Positions 38,365 to 45,458 of a stretch of DNA of 64,000 bases are shown piece after piece (within the stretch, counting starts at the first letter, position 1; each line of letters starts with the position of its first letter). The notes below the pieces were generated by a model. The model did not search any database, was not told the origin of the DNA, and was given only the letters and a program-made list of their open reading frames with translations. Position numbers and translations under genes: made by a program. Source of the stretch: Runella defluvii (GTDB lineage: Bacteria > Bacteroidota > Bacteroidia > Cytophagales > Spirosomataceae); the NCBI RefSeq assembly GCF_014195535.1, contig NZ_JACIBY010000015.1, forward strand, positions 62,001 through 126,000. Direction: 5' to 3'.

Positions 38365-39810
38365 TTACAATTCATTAGCAAACTCAATTGCCTTTCTCAA
38401 GGCGGCTAGCTTGTTGTTCACTTCTTGCATTTCAGAGGCAATATTTGACTTGGCTACAACTCCCATGCCAGCTTGGTAAAACAACGTATTGTTTTTACTC
38501 AAAAATGTACGAATCGTAATGCAGTGGTTGAAGTCGCCGTTGAAACTAATATGCCCAAGTGCGCCGCCATAAATGCTACGATTGGTACGTTCGAGGCGAT
38601 TGATGATGGTCATGGCGTTGTGTTTGGGTGCTCCCGAAAGCGTTCCTGCGGGGAATGTATCTGCCACAAGTTGAAGCGGATTTACCCCTTCACTCATCTT
38701 GCCCGTTACTTTTGAAACAAGGTGGATAACGTGCGAGAAAAACTGAGCTTCTTTGTAGGTTTCTACTTTTACCACGTCGCAGCTACGGCTCAAATCATTA
38801 CGGGCAAGGTCAACGAGCATCACGTGTTCGGCCGTTTCTTTGGGGTCAGCGGCGAGTTGGCGGGCTAGTTCGGCGTCTTTTTCGTCGTCGCCAGTGCGGC
38901 GGAAAGTACCTGCAATGGGGTGGATTTCGGCGTGGCCGTTTTTGATAAAAATTTGTTTCTCGGGCGACGAACCAAATACTTTGTAGCCGCCAAAGTCGAA
39001 GAAAAACAAGTAGGGTGAAGGGTTAACCGAACGCAAAGCACGGTAAACGTTGAACTCGTCACCTTCAAATTTTTTGCTGAATCTTCGCGACGGAACAATC
39101 TGAAAAACGTCGCCGCGTAAGCAGTGGTTGATGCATTGTTGGATGATACCCTCCATTTCGGGGTCGGTTACGTTGCTCTGCTCACTTTCTTGGGCTTTAA
39201 AGCGGAAAGTAGCCATTTTAGGCGCTTTTACAATCATTTCGAGCGAGTCTAAGTCCATACCCATCGACTTGCTATGATTCGCGTCGTCGCGCGTTACGCC
39301 ATAATCGTGTTCAAAAAGATATACTTCGTCTTTGAAGTGGTTGAAGGCAATCACAAACCGGTACACCCGATACACCATCTGCGGAATGGCATTGTCAGGG
39401 GTTTTTTCTTGAATCTCAATGTCTTCAAAATACTCAACCGAATCGTACGTAATATGTCCAAACAAGCCTCCGTTGATGAAAGGGTGCTCGTTTTTAGGGG
39501 CGTCGAAGCGGTGAATAAAATCATGCAACGTCTGCATGGCCTGTTTGCGATAAGGCAAGCGGAACGTTTCTTCACTGCCATCAGGAAAGGTTTGAGTGAC
39601 AACGTCTTCGTCGATGACAAAAGAAGCAACGGGGTCGCAAGCGATGACGCTAAAGCCGTGTTCCATGCCGTGGTACTCGGCACTTTCGAGCATTACGGTA
39701 TAAGGAAACTTATCGCGAAGTTTGAGATAAACGCCCACGGGCGTAAGCATGTCACCTAGCAATTTTCTGCTTTGGGTACTGATTTTGAAGGTAGTGTCGG
39801 TGGTTGTCAT
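38365..39810 (-). CDS. trpE: Anthranilate synthase component I
   Basis: 481 residues. First step of tryptophan synthesis: chorismate plus ammonia to anthranilate. N-terminal regulatory part (~1-190, LGDMLTPVGVYLKLRDKFPYTVMLESAEYHG) and chorismate-binding domain (~215-480) with GDVFQIVPSRRFSKKF, YLFFFDFGGYKVFGSSPEKQI, HPIAGTFRRTGDDEKD, DLARNDLSRSC, FPAGTLSGAPKHNAM and FYQAGMGVVAKS. The glutamine amidotransferase partner (trpG) and other trp genes are not in the window; downstream is an unrelated gene. Expression is very likely controlled by the Trp attenuator at 39841-39998. Confidence 0.96.
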   Translation of the reverse strand: MTTTDTTFKISTQSRKLLGDMLTPVGVYLKLRDKFPYTVMLESAEYHGMEHGFSVIACDPVASFVIDEDVVTQTFPDGSEETFRLPYRKQAMQTLHDFIHRFDAPKNEHPFINGGLFGHITYDSVEYFEDIEIQEKTPDNAIPQMVYRVYRFVIAFNHFKDEVYLFEHDYGVTRDDANHSKSMGMDLDSLEMIVKAPKMATFRFKAQESEQSNVTDPEMEGIIQQCINHCLRGDVFQIVPSRRFSKKFEGDEFNVYRALRSVNPSPYLFFFDFGGYKVFGSSPEKQIFIKNGHAEIHPIAGTFRRTGDDEKDAELARQLAADPKETAEHVMLVDLARNDLSRSCDVVKVETYKEAQFFSHVIHLVSKVTGKMSEGVNPLQLVADTFPAGTLSGAPKHNAMTIINRLERTNRSIYGGALGHISFNGDFNHCITIRTFLSKNNTLFYQAGMGVVAKSNIASEMQEVNNKLAALRKAIEFANEL

Positions 39811-39840
39811 GTATCATTTGAGATTGAGGTGCATAAAAAT

Positions 39841-39926
39841 AAAAAGCCCGCTGTTTGATGAACAGCGGGCTTTTTTGGGTAAAAAAGTGAGCATAGTGCT
39901 ATCTGTTCATCTCGGAAAAGAAGAAC
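39841..39926 (-). promoter_or_regulatory. Tryptophan attenuator: alternative hairpins upstream of trpE
   Basis: Coordinates read downward on the minus strand. Terminator (3:4): GCCCGCTGTT and AACAGCGGGC (arms 39866-39875 region and 39841-39855 with the flanking A/T tract) give a 10-bp GC-rich core stem, loop CATCA, then TTTTTATTTTT. Antiterminator (2:3): GATGAACAG (39911-39903) is the exact complement of CTGTTCATC (39865-39857), which lies in the 5' arm and loop of the terminator. Pause stem (1:2): GTTCTTC (39926-39920) pairs with GATGAAC (39911-39905) with one mismatch. The three pairings are mutually exclusive, and region 2 overlaps the leader stop codon. Confidence 0.9.
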
Positions 39927-39963
39927 GCCACCACCAGCTTGTATTTTTTACGTTTGGATTCAT
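39907..39963 (-). CDS. trpL: Trp leader peptide with three tandem Trp codons
   Basis: An 18-codon frame: MNPNVKNTSWWWRSSFPR, stop TGA. Codons 10-12 (39936-39928) are TGG TGG TGG, the signature of a leader that senses charged tRNA-Trp. The ATG at 39963-39961 lies 4 nt after the -7 box of the promoter, so the mRNA probably begins at or within 2 nt of AUG (leaderless), which fits the absence of a ribosome binding site. A ribosome stalled on the Trp codons covers region 1 and leaves region 2 free for the antiterminator; one that reaches TGA covers region 2 and lets the terminator form. Too short for standard gene calling. Confidence 0.9.
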   Translation of the reverse strand: MNPNVKNTSWWWRSSFPR

Positions 39964-39967
39964 GTCA

Positions 39968-39998
39968 CAAAAGTACAATCGTGTTTTAAAAAACCAAA
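39968..39998 (-). promoter_or_regulatory. trpL-trpE promoter
   Basis: On the minus strand TTTG (39998-39995), exactly 19 nt, then TACTTTTG (39975-39968), a perfect Bacteroidota -33/-7 pair. It lies between the stop of the outer-membrane protein gene at 40027 and the leader ATG at 39963. Confidence 0.88.
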
Positions 39999-40026
39999 TT
40001 TTTATTTTGAGAGGTGTTGAGAACCC

Positions 40027-40614
40027 TTACTTTTTCTTGTAGAAGTTATAGATGACCGATACCTGCAACGTGCGGTTGTAGAGCGACTCGGTAGAAGTGC
40101 TCGAAATATTGGTAAAACCGTGTACGTAGCGAAGGTTGAGGCTAAAGTCTTCGGCCATGTCCATAAAATCAAAGCGAAGTCCAGAGCCTAAGCTAAACTC
40201 ATTTTTACGAAGGGGAACAATTGTGTTTGGGTTGTGAAGCAAGTAGCTGATTTCGGGAGCTACTTCCAACGTAAGACCTTCGGTGATGGTATAGCCTACC
40301 GTTGGTACAAAACTTCCGTAGTTGAAGTTATTCCGAACTACCTGAAATTCACCCTTGAACGTTCCTCCGCGTACAGAAAGCTGTACTTCGGGCTGGAACA
40401 CCCATTTTCTATCGGGCGTACGATAACGAAAAAACACGCCCAAATTAGGGTGTGATTGGCGTTTGAGGCTGTAAATAAAGTTTGGAGAATAGGTACTTCG
40501 CGCAATGTTCAAGCCTGCCTTTACCCCAAAATGTGGTTTAAGATAGAGCGTTTGGGCGGAAGAACCGAAGGTTAAAAACGCGAAAAAAAGTAATAATTTG
40601 TGTCTCAAATTCAT
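40027..40614 (-). CDS. Outer-membrane beta-barrel (PorT-like) protein
   Basis: 195 residues. Signal peptide 1-~20 (ending GSSAQ), then LYLKPHFGVKAGLNIARSTYS, the first-strand pattern of small Bacteroidota barrels, repeated amphipathic strands (WVFQPEVQLSVRGGTF, GLTLEVAPEISYLLH, LRFDFMDMAEDFSLNLRYVHG) and a C-terminal aromatic strand (LQVSVIYNFYKKK). It lies 24 bp downstream of the YqgE gene and is probably co-transcribed with it. The role is unknown. Confidence 0.82.
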   Translation of the reverse strand: MNLRHKLLLFFAFLTFGSSAQTLYLKPHFGVKAGLNIARSTYSPNFIYSLKRQSHPNLGVFFRYRTPDRKWVFQPEVQLSVRGGTFKGEFQVVRNNFNYGSFVPTVGYTITEGLTLEVAPEISYLLHNPNTIVPLRKNEFSLGSGLRFDFMDMAEDFSLNLRYVHGFTNISSTSTESLYNRTLQVSVIYNFYKKK

Positions 40615-40638
40615 TGTGATAGTTAATTAAATAGTCAT

Positions 40639-41193
40639 CTAATTCAAGCTAGGGTCGGTTGGAAAATGTGATTTGACCCTATACTCGCCTCCCATTCGTC
40701 TCAAAACTGCTCTCCACAGCTGTTCGGAAGGAGTGGTAAATAAAAATGATGGATCGGCATCGGCCACAATCCACGCATTTTGGTTGATTTCTTCCTCCAG
40801 TTGCCCTCCCGACCAGCCTGAATACCCAATGAAAAAACGTATATCTTGCTCGGTTATTTTGCCAACGTTGAGAAGGCTTACAATTTGTTCAAAATCACCA
40901 CTCCAGAAACAGTTTTCGCCTACTGGAATGGCGTCTTCAATAAACGGGAGTTGGTGTAAAAAATGCAAGGTGTTTTGCTCGACAGGCCCACCCAAGTACA
41001 ACGGAAGGTTGTTGACAACGGGCTCGCGCAAAACGTCGTTTAAGCTCAAATTGGTGGTTTGATTAAGGACTAGCCCAAACGTACCTTGCTCGTTGTGCTC
41101 GCACATAAACACAACACTTCGCTCAAAATTGGAGTCGTCTAAGAAGGGTTCTGCAATCAAAAGTTTTCCTGTAGTGGGCTTTTTTATTGGCAC
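40639..41193 (-). CDS. YqgE/AlgH family protein
   Basis: 184 residues, GTG start giving MPIKKPTTGKLLIAEPFLDDSNFERSVVFMCEHNEQGTFGLVLNQ, the family N-terminus. Further family text: LYLGGPVEQNTLHFLH, FFIGYSGWSGGQLEEEINQNAWIV. AlgH was first tied to alginate regulation in Pseudomonas, but the biochemical role is not settled. A candidate -7 box (TATTTTTG, complement of 41232-41239) is 39 nt upstream. First gene of a pair with the barrel protein. Confidence 0.93.
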   Translation of the reverse strand: MPIKKPTTGKLLIAEPFLDDSNFERSVVFMCEHNEQGTFGLVLNQTTNLSLNDVLREPVVNNLPLYLGGPVEQNTLHFLHQLPFIEDAIPVGENCFWSGDFEQIVSLLNVGKITEQDIRFFIGYSGWSGGQLEEEINQNAWIVADADPSFLFTTPSEQLWRAVLRRMGGEYRVKSHFPTDPSLN

Positions 41194-41231
41194 AATCTTC
41201 GTCTGTTTGTGAAATAAGACCTTTCAGAAGA

Positions 41232-41239
41232 CAAAAATA
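41232..41239 (-). promoter_or_regulatory. Candidate -7 element for the YqgE unit
   Basis: Complement reads TATTTTTG, a match to TAnnTTTG. No TTTG at the usual distance on the upstream side, so support is partial. Confidence 0.4.
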
Positions 41240-41254
41240 AGGTTTTTTTCTTGG

Positions 41255-41971
41255 TTACTGAATAGGCATTGGAGGAACTAAATCGGTAAAAAAATAAGTA
41301 GTCGTGATGGCAGTGCCTTCGGCGGTGGTATAATGGTACGTTTTTTCGACCGTTTCTCCGATTTGAAAACGGATTGGTTCTGAAAAATAGGGAGCGTCAA
41401 AAACAAAGGTGTGAAACTCCCCATTTTCGCCGCAAGGGTCGATGTGTGAAGGTAAATCTTTGACAAAATCGGCATCCAATACCCGTCCGCAAAACGATTT
41501 GTCGAGCACATCGCCATTGACACTCACGACGATAGTTTGAAAACCGTTTGTCCAAAATTCGTTTAATAATTCGAGAGAAGCCCGTTTCCACAAGGGAAAA
41601 ACGCCCGTCAGTCCCAGGGGCCGCAGTCGCTCTTCGCGGTGTTGCCGAAGGTCTTCTAAAAAAATATCACCAAAGACCGAATGCGTTATGCCCGATGCTA
41701 CCAAAGGCGTCAATGTCTCAGCCATGCGGTGGTGGTATTCTTCCATCGAAACGGTTTCGGGCAGTCGAAGCTTGACGAGCGGTAGCCCTAGGGCTTGTGC
41801 TTGTTGGTCAAGAAGTTCTTCGCGCACACCGTGCATCGACACCCGCCCATACGCCTCATTGACGGTCGTCAGTAGCTGCGTTACGTCCATGGTGGGGTGT
41901 TGCAAAACGTGATAAAGAGACAAAGCAGAATCTTTGCCTCCCGACCAGTTCATGAGGGTTTTGTGTTTCAT
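41255..41971 (-). CDS. Dph6-related PP-loop ATP pyrophosphatase
   Basis: 238 residues. The N-terminal PP-loop reads MNWSGGKDSALSLYHVL (ATP binding), followed by VSMHGVREELLDQQAQALGLPLVKLRLPE and GDIFLEDLRQHREERLRPLGLTGVFPLWKRAS, typical of the diphthine-ammonia ligase (Dph6/COG2102) superfamily. Bacteria have no diphthamide, so the archaeal/eukaryal reaction cannot apply; the bacterial substrate is unknown. The start overlaps the stop of the upstream DUF6580 gene by 4 bp, so the two are translationally coupled and probably act together. Confidence 0.88.
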   Translation of the reverse strand: MKHKTLMNWSGGKDSALSLYHVLQHPTMDVTQLLTTVNEAYGRVSMHGVREELLDQQAQALGLPLVKLRLPETVSMEEYHHRMAETLTPLVASGITHSVFGDIFLEDLRQHREERLRPLGLTGVFPLWKRASLELLNEFWTNGFQTIVVSVNGDVLDKSFCGRVLDADFVKDLPSHIDPCGENGEFHTFVFDAPYFSEPIRFQIGETVEKTYHYTTAEGTAITTTYFFTDLVPPMPIQ

Positions 41972-42558
41972 TTAACCACCGATAACTGTGGAAAACGAAC
42001 TTTGAGTAATTCAAAGCCACCAAAGAAAATCGCACCGTAGGCAAGCGTACCTGCTAGGAAATTGCGCATGAAAGGAAAACCTTGTGCCAATGCTTGTTGT
42101 AGCCCTGCCCAGTCGCGACTGAGAGGAAGCTGCGTGCGAATGTCAGTTCCGCCGCTTAACCAGACCGTAAAATCAGATAAAACCCAATGAGTGACGGCTG
42201 CCGCAATGCTGGCTACGACAATGTTTTTGAGGCTTACCTTTTTTAAAAGTACGTTGCCAAGGAGGACAACCAATGCGAAAATGCCATATACCCAGTACCA
42301 GCCGTCGTAAATAAAACCATATTGGCCGCCATAAATCACGTTATTGATGACCATATCGCTGATAAAAAGGGTCAGAAGAGGGAAAAACAAGGCTTTTCCG
42401 CGCTGCGAAAAATAAGCGCCTGCAAATAGCCCCATGGCCCCAATGGGCGTGAAGTTGGCGACGGCGGAGGGCTGTGCTACGTTGATGATGCGAATCAAAG
42501 CAAGGACAAGAATGAAGCACAGTAGGGTCGTAAAACGAGGATTGATTGATTGTTTCAT
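41968..42558 (-). CDS. DUF6580-type multi-span membrane protein (ECF S-component-like)
   Basis: 196 residues, five to six hydrophobic segments: FTTLLCFILVLALIRIIN, NFTPIGAMGLFAGAYFS, ALFFPLLTLFISDMVINN, YGIFALVVLLGNVLL, IVVASIAAAVTHWVLSDF, and a C-terminal one. PIGAMGLFAGAYF and FISDMVI are the pattern of DUF6580 putative transport proteins, similar in topology to substrate-binding components of vitamin ECF transporters. It is coupled by ATGA to the PP-loop ATPase; together they may import and activate a small molecule (inference). I see no riboswitch in the 116-nt upstream spacer, which instead holds a terminator for the gene before it. Confidence 0.75.
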   Translation of the reverse strand: MKQSINPRFTTLLCFILVLALIRIINVAQPSAVANFTPIGAMGLFAGAYFSQRGKALFFPLLTLFISDMVINNVIYGGQYGFIYDGWYWVYGIFALVVLLGNVLLKKVSLKNIVVASIAAAVTHWVLSDFTVWLSGGTDIRTQLPLSRDWAGLQQALAQGFPFMRNFLAGTLAYGAIFFGGFELLKVRFPQLSVVK

Positions 42559-42582
42559 AATTTTTTGATAAATGGTATAGAA

Positions 42583-42633
42583 AAAAGGGAAACCCTCTCT
42601 TCGGCCTTATCAAAACAAGGCAAAAGAGAGGGT
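42583..42633 (-). terminator. Terminator after the DUF2795 gene
   Basis: On the minus strand ACCCTCTCTT (42633-42624) pairs with AAGAGAGGGT (42601-42592), with an inner GCCTT/AAGGC stem (42621-42617 with 42608-42604), then TTTCCCTTTTTTC. It lies between the DUF2795 and DUF6580 genes. Confidence 0.8.
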
Positions 42634-42674
42634 CAGCAAAGTCGCTCTTTAACTGAAGACTACAGAGAAATTGA

Positions 42675-42896
42675 TCAGTATTCGTCTTCGTTGAAGAAGA
42701 AGTCGTCTTTGGTAGGGTAATCTGGCCAAATCTCCTCGATACTTTCGTAGGGTTGGCCATCGTCTTCAAGTTCTTGAAGGTTTTCGACTACTTCTAACGG
42801 TGCTCCTGTGCGAATAGCAAAGTCAATTAATTCATCTTTTGTAGCGGGCCAAGGCGCGTCTTCTAAATAGGAGGCTAGTTCCAATGTCCAATACAT
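42675..42896 (-). CDS. DUF2795 domain protein
   Basis: 73 residues, acidic. MYWTLELASYLEDAPWPATKDELIDFAIRTGAPLEVVENLQELEDDGQPYESIEEIWPDYP follows the DUF2795 pattern of a small helical domain that may bind nucleic acid or act as a regulator; the function is not established. AGGAAGAGAGT just before the ATG is a plausible ribosome binding site. The 140-nt region upstream (42897-43036) has TTGACA (complement, near 43010) and otherwise A/T-rich sequence, no gene. Confidence 0.85.
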   Translation of the reverse strand: MYWTLELASYLEDAPWPATKDELIDFAIRTGAPLEVVENLQELEDDGQPYESIEEIWPDYPTKDDFFFNEDEY

Positions 42897-43036
42897 ACTC
42901 TCTTCCTTTTATTGGTTCTAAAATAGGTTAATTATCCAGTCGAATTGTGAAAATCCAACGTTTTTGGGCTGGAAAATGTTGCGAAGGATAGTATTTTTTT
43001 TGAATATGTCAAGAAGTTTTTTTTAAGCCCTGATAA

Positions 43037-43534
43037 TCAATAAATTACTTTTATGCCATGATAGAATTCTTGCGCTTGGTAGTCCTTCCGAAGCGGGTGT
43101 CCATGCCAATCGTTGGGAAGTAAGATGCGCCGCAAGTCGGGATGGTTCTCAAAGAAAATTCCTACCAAATCGTACGTTTCCCGCTCGTGCCAATCGGCCG
43201 TTCGCCAAATGGAGGATACCGAAGGTACCTTGGGCGGTGTGCCATCAGCAGGGCGCTCAACGGTGACTTTGATGGCTAAATTATGCTCATACGGAATCGA
43301 CGTCAAATGATAAATCACTTCCATCGTGTTGGCGGCTGGGCCATTGTCGATGCCCGTAACACAAGCCAAATAATCAAAAAACAGGCGTTCGTCGTTGGCC
43401 AAAAACTGACACAGTTCGAACAACTGGTTTGCCTGAATTTGCACAATGGGTTGGTTGGCTTTTTGGTTGACGACAGAAAACGAATCTATCCCAAACTGTT
43501 CGGTCAGTACCTGCGTTATTTCTGAAAATATCAT
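43037..43534 (-). CDS. nuoC: NADH-quinone oxidoreductase subunit C
   Basis: 165 residues from the ATG at 43534; a TTG five codons upstream overlaps the spacer and is less likely. The 30-kDa subunit signature is clear: HLTSIPYEHNLAIKVTVERP, DWHERETYDLVGIFFENHPDLRRILLPNDWHGHPLRKDY. It is a peripheral-arm subunit of complex I contacting NuoD. It lies 20 bp after nuoB. The next complex I gene (nuoD) does not follow; a DUF2795 gene does, so this is an isolated nuoB-nuoC pair or a split operon. Confidence 0.95.
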   Translation of the reverse strand: MIFSEITQVLTEQFGIDSFSVVNQKANQPIVQIQANQLFELCQFLANDERLFFDYLACVTGIDNGPAANTMEVIYHLTSIPYEHNLAIKVTVERPADGTPPKVPSVSSIWRTADWHERETYDLVGIFFENHPDLRRILLPNDWHGHPLRKDYQAQEFYHGIKVIY

Positions 43535-43554
43535 GAGGGTAAGGCTCAATTAGG

Positions 43555-44079
43555 CTACACGTTTTCTTTTTCTATTTCGAGCAAAAGCGTAGGTGCAAGC
43601 GGGTGTTCGTTGCTAATTTTTTCCTGTAGTTTCAAAAACCCACCAATCAATGCCTCGGGGCGCGGTGGGCAGCCAGGTACATATACATCCACGGGGATGA
43701 TTCTATCTACTCCTTTCACGACGTGGTAGCCATGCTCCCAATAAGGCCCGCCGCAGTTGGAGCAGCTTCCCATCGAAATCACGTAGCGAGGCTCTGGCAT
43801 TTGCTCATAAAGGCGTCGGATGCGGTCGGCCATTTTGAACGTTACGGTGCCTGCCACAATCATCACGTCCGACTGGCGAGGCGAAGGCCGCGGAAAAATT
43901 CCGAAACGTTCCAAGTCGTAGTTGGACGCGTACGAGGCCATCATTTCGATGGCGCAACAGGCCAATCCAAATCCCATCGGCCAAAGCGACGAAAGCCGCG
44001 ACCAATTGAGCAAGTCTTCGACGCTGGTGACAATCACCCCGCCATCTCCTGTTTTGAGTCTATTGTTTTGTAAATCCAT
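43555..44079 (-). CDS. nuoB: NADH-quinone oxidoreductase subunit B
   Basis: 174 residues from the ATG at 44079; a TTG at 44112 lies inside the palindromic repeat and is rejected. Cluster N2 ligands are present: [17 protein letters not shown] and VPGCPPRP. The subunit passes electrons to quinone at the junction of the peripheral and membrane arms. nuoA is not upstream; instead a KdsC-like phosphatase gene ends 57 bp before it. A -7-like TAACTTTG (complement of 44110-44117) within the repeat lies 30 nt before the ATG. Confidence 0.96.
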   Translation of the reverse strand: MDLQNNRLKTGDGGVIVTSVEDLLNWSRLSSLWPMGFGLACCAIEMMASYASNYDLERFGIFPRPSPRQSDVMIVAGTVTFKMADRIRRLYEQMPEPRYVISMGSCSNCGGPYWEHGYHVVKGVDRIIPVDVYVPGCPPRPEALIGGFLKLQEKISNEHPLAPTLLLEIEKENV

Positions 44080-44101
44080 GCTACGCGTTATCGGAGTGCT
44101 A

Positions 44102-44137
44102 AACTTTGACAAAGTTAGGTAAAACGTTGTGAAAGTT
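44102..44137. repeat. Paired palindromes related to those at 30934
   Basis: AACTTTGACAAAGTT (44102-44116, perfect 7+1+7) and the degenerate AACGTTGTGAAAGTT (44123-44137) 6 nt apart. They lie upstream of nuoB and overlap the stop codon of the KdsC-like gene. The minus-strand reading of the first contains TAACTTTG, as at the other locus. Confidence 0.75.
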
Positions 44138-44843
44138 AGACGGACTGTGGTTCAAATTGGCCGTTGACAAGGGTGAAAAACTGACTTTGAATGGCTTGTC
44201 GCTCGGTGAGGTAATTGTTGTAATGAGGATAAAACCGCAACCGCTCGTCGATGGTTTGGTCGTGGACTCCCTGCAAGCCAAGCATCAACTCACAACCTTC
44301 GCGCACGGCAAAGTTTCCGCCGTCTTGGGCTGTGATATAATCAACAAGCTTGTTTTTGATGACGTACTGCTGAAAAAGTGGGTTGCCTTTGTGGCGTATT
44401 AAAATTCGCACGCCACACTGCTCGGCGATGGACAAGTCGAGGGCGTCGTCAAAAAAGAAAGCTACTTCGCTGGCTTTCAGACCTCGGCTGCTCATAAAAT
44501 GTTCGAGTGCTTCGATTTTATGTTTTATCCGAAAATAACAGGCATGGTAATGTTCTCGCTGCACAAGCTGAAACGACAACAAATTTCGCTCCCCCGAAAT
44601 GACCGCCGTGTAAGGCATAGATGCTTGCGAAAGCCACCAGCCAAAACGCAAGAGGTTGGTTCCCATGGAGTCAACTTCGCTGAAATTGCTGCTGCCTTGT
44701 TCGTTTTTGGTGCCGTCGTTAAAGACGCCATCCCAGTCAAAAATAAAAGCTTTGACCGACGATAGTTTTTCGGCCAATTCAGAAACTGGCGTAATAAATT
44801 CTCCCCCAAGTTGGGTAAAAATAGCGCTTATGTCAGAAGTCAT
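44136..44843 (-). CDS. HAD phosphatase, KdsC-like
   Basis: 235 residues. HAD motif [17 protein letters not shown] (nucleophile Asp), motif II with TAVISGERN, Lys within [12 protein letters not shown], and motif [21 protein letters not shown]. The family (KdsC, 3-deoxy-D-manno-octulosonate 8-phosphate phosphatase, and sialic acid relatives) lacks a large cap and acts as a tetramer. The C-terminus is ~50 residues longer than KdsC ([25 protein letters not shown]). It may feed Kdo or a related sugar into surface polysaccharide, but no kds genes adjoin. Confidence 0.82.
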   Translation of the reverse strand: MTSDISAIFTQLGGEFITPVSELAEKLSSVKAFIFDWDGVFNDGTKNEQGSSNFSEVDSMGTNLLRFGWWLSQASMPYTAVISGERNLLSFQLVQREHYHACYFRIKHKIEALEHFMSSRGLKASEVAFFFDDALDLSIAEQCGVRILIRHKGNPLFQQYVIKNKLVDYITAQDGGNFAVREGCELMLGLQGVHDQTIDERLRFYPHYNNYLTERQAIQSQFFTLVNGQFEPQSV

Positions 44844-44957
44844 AAATAAAAAAATACTACAAAAACTTTGTATAACAATATTTTGAGTCGGTGGTTGTAT
44901 CTGTAATAAAAACAGAAGAACTTGCGTTCGTTATTCAAACTAAAATCCAAACTCGAA

Positions 44958-45398
44958 ATGAAACAAGTAAAAGTAGTGCTTTTCATGACATTTTTGTCGC
45001 TTCAACTCTTCGCGCAAGGAAATCCAGATGCTTGTTTAGGGACGTGGTTGACGGGCTCTAAAAAAGGACACGTCCAAATCTATAAACAAGGTGACAAGTA
45101 TTTTGGTAAAATTATTTGGCTCAAAGAACCCAACGATGAAGCTACAGGCAAACCCAAATTGGATAAAAATAACCCAGACGCACAAAAAAAATCGCGCCCT
45201 ATCTTGGGCATGGTTAATTTGAACAACTTTGCTTACGATGGCAACAACGTGTGGGAGGGTGGTAAAATCTATGACCCTGAAAACGGAAAAGAGTACAGTT
45301 GTAAAATGAAATTGGTGAGCGCTAATCAGCTCGACGTAAGAGGGTTTATTGGCGTGTCGCTCATCGGACGTACCGATAATTGGACAAGAGTTAAATAA
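44958..45398 (+). CDS. DUF2147 domain secreted protein
   Basis: 146 residues from the ATG at 44958 (MKQVKVVLFMTFLSLQ), chosen because it starts a signal peptide ending LFAQ. DUF2147 pattern: LGTWLTGSKKGHVQIYKQGDKYFGKIIWLKEP, FAYDGNNVWEGGKIYDPENGKEYSCKMKL, RGFIGVSLIGRTDNWTRV. Such proteins are small periplasmic or surface beta-proteins of unknown function. It stands alone before the next gene, 60 bp away. Confidence 0.9.
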   Translation: MKQVKVVLFMTFLSLQLFAQGNPDACLGTWLTGSKKGHVQIYKQGDKYFGKIIWLKEPNDEATGKPKLDKNNPDAQKKSRPILGMVNLNNFAYDGNNVWEGGKIYDPENGKEYSCKMKLVSANQLDVRGFIGVSLIGRTDNWTRVK

Positions 45399-45458
45399 CG
45401 AATGAACAATATCAAAGGGAAAGGTTGTTGCAGAAGAGCAACCTAAAACAACAAACTC

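Noticed and set aside
39749-40042. 97-codon plus-strand frame across the trpE leader
   Set aside because: Shadow of the attenuator and of trpE; the real coding element is the 18-codon minus-strand leader.
42559-42674. Possible riboswitch before the DUF6580 gene
   Set aside because: The spacer shows only a terminator hairpin (42583-42633); no cobalamin or other riboswitch conserved box is visible.
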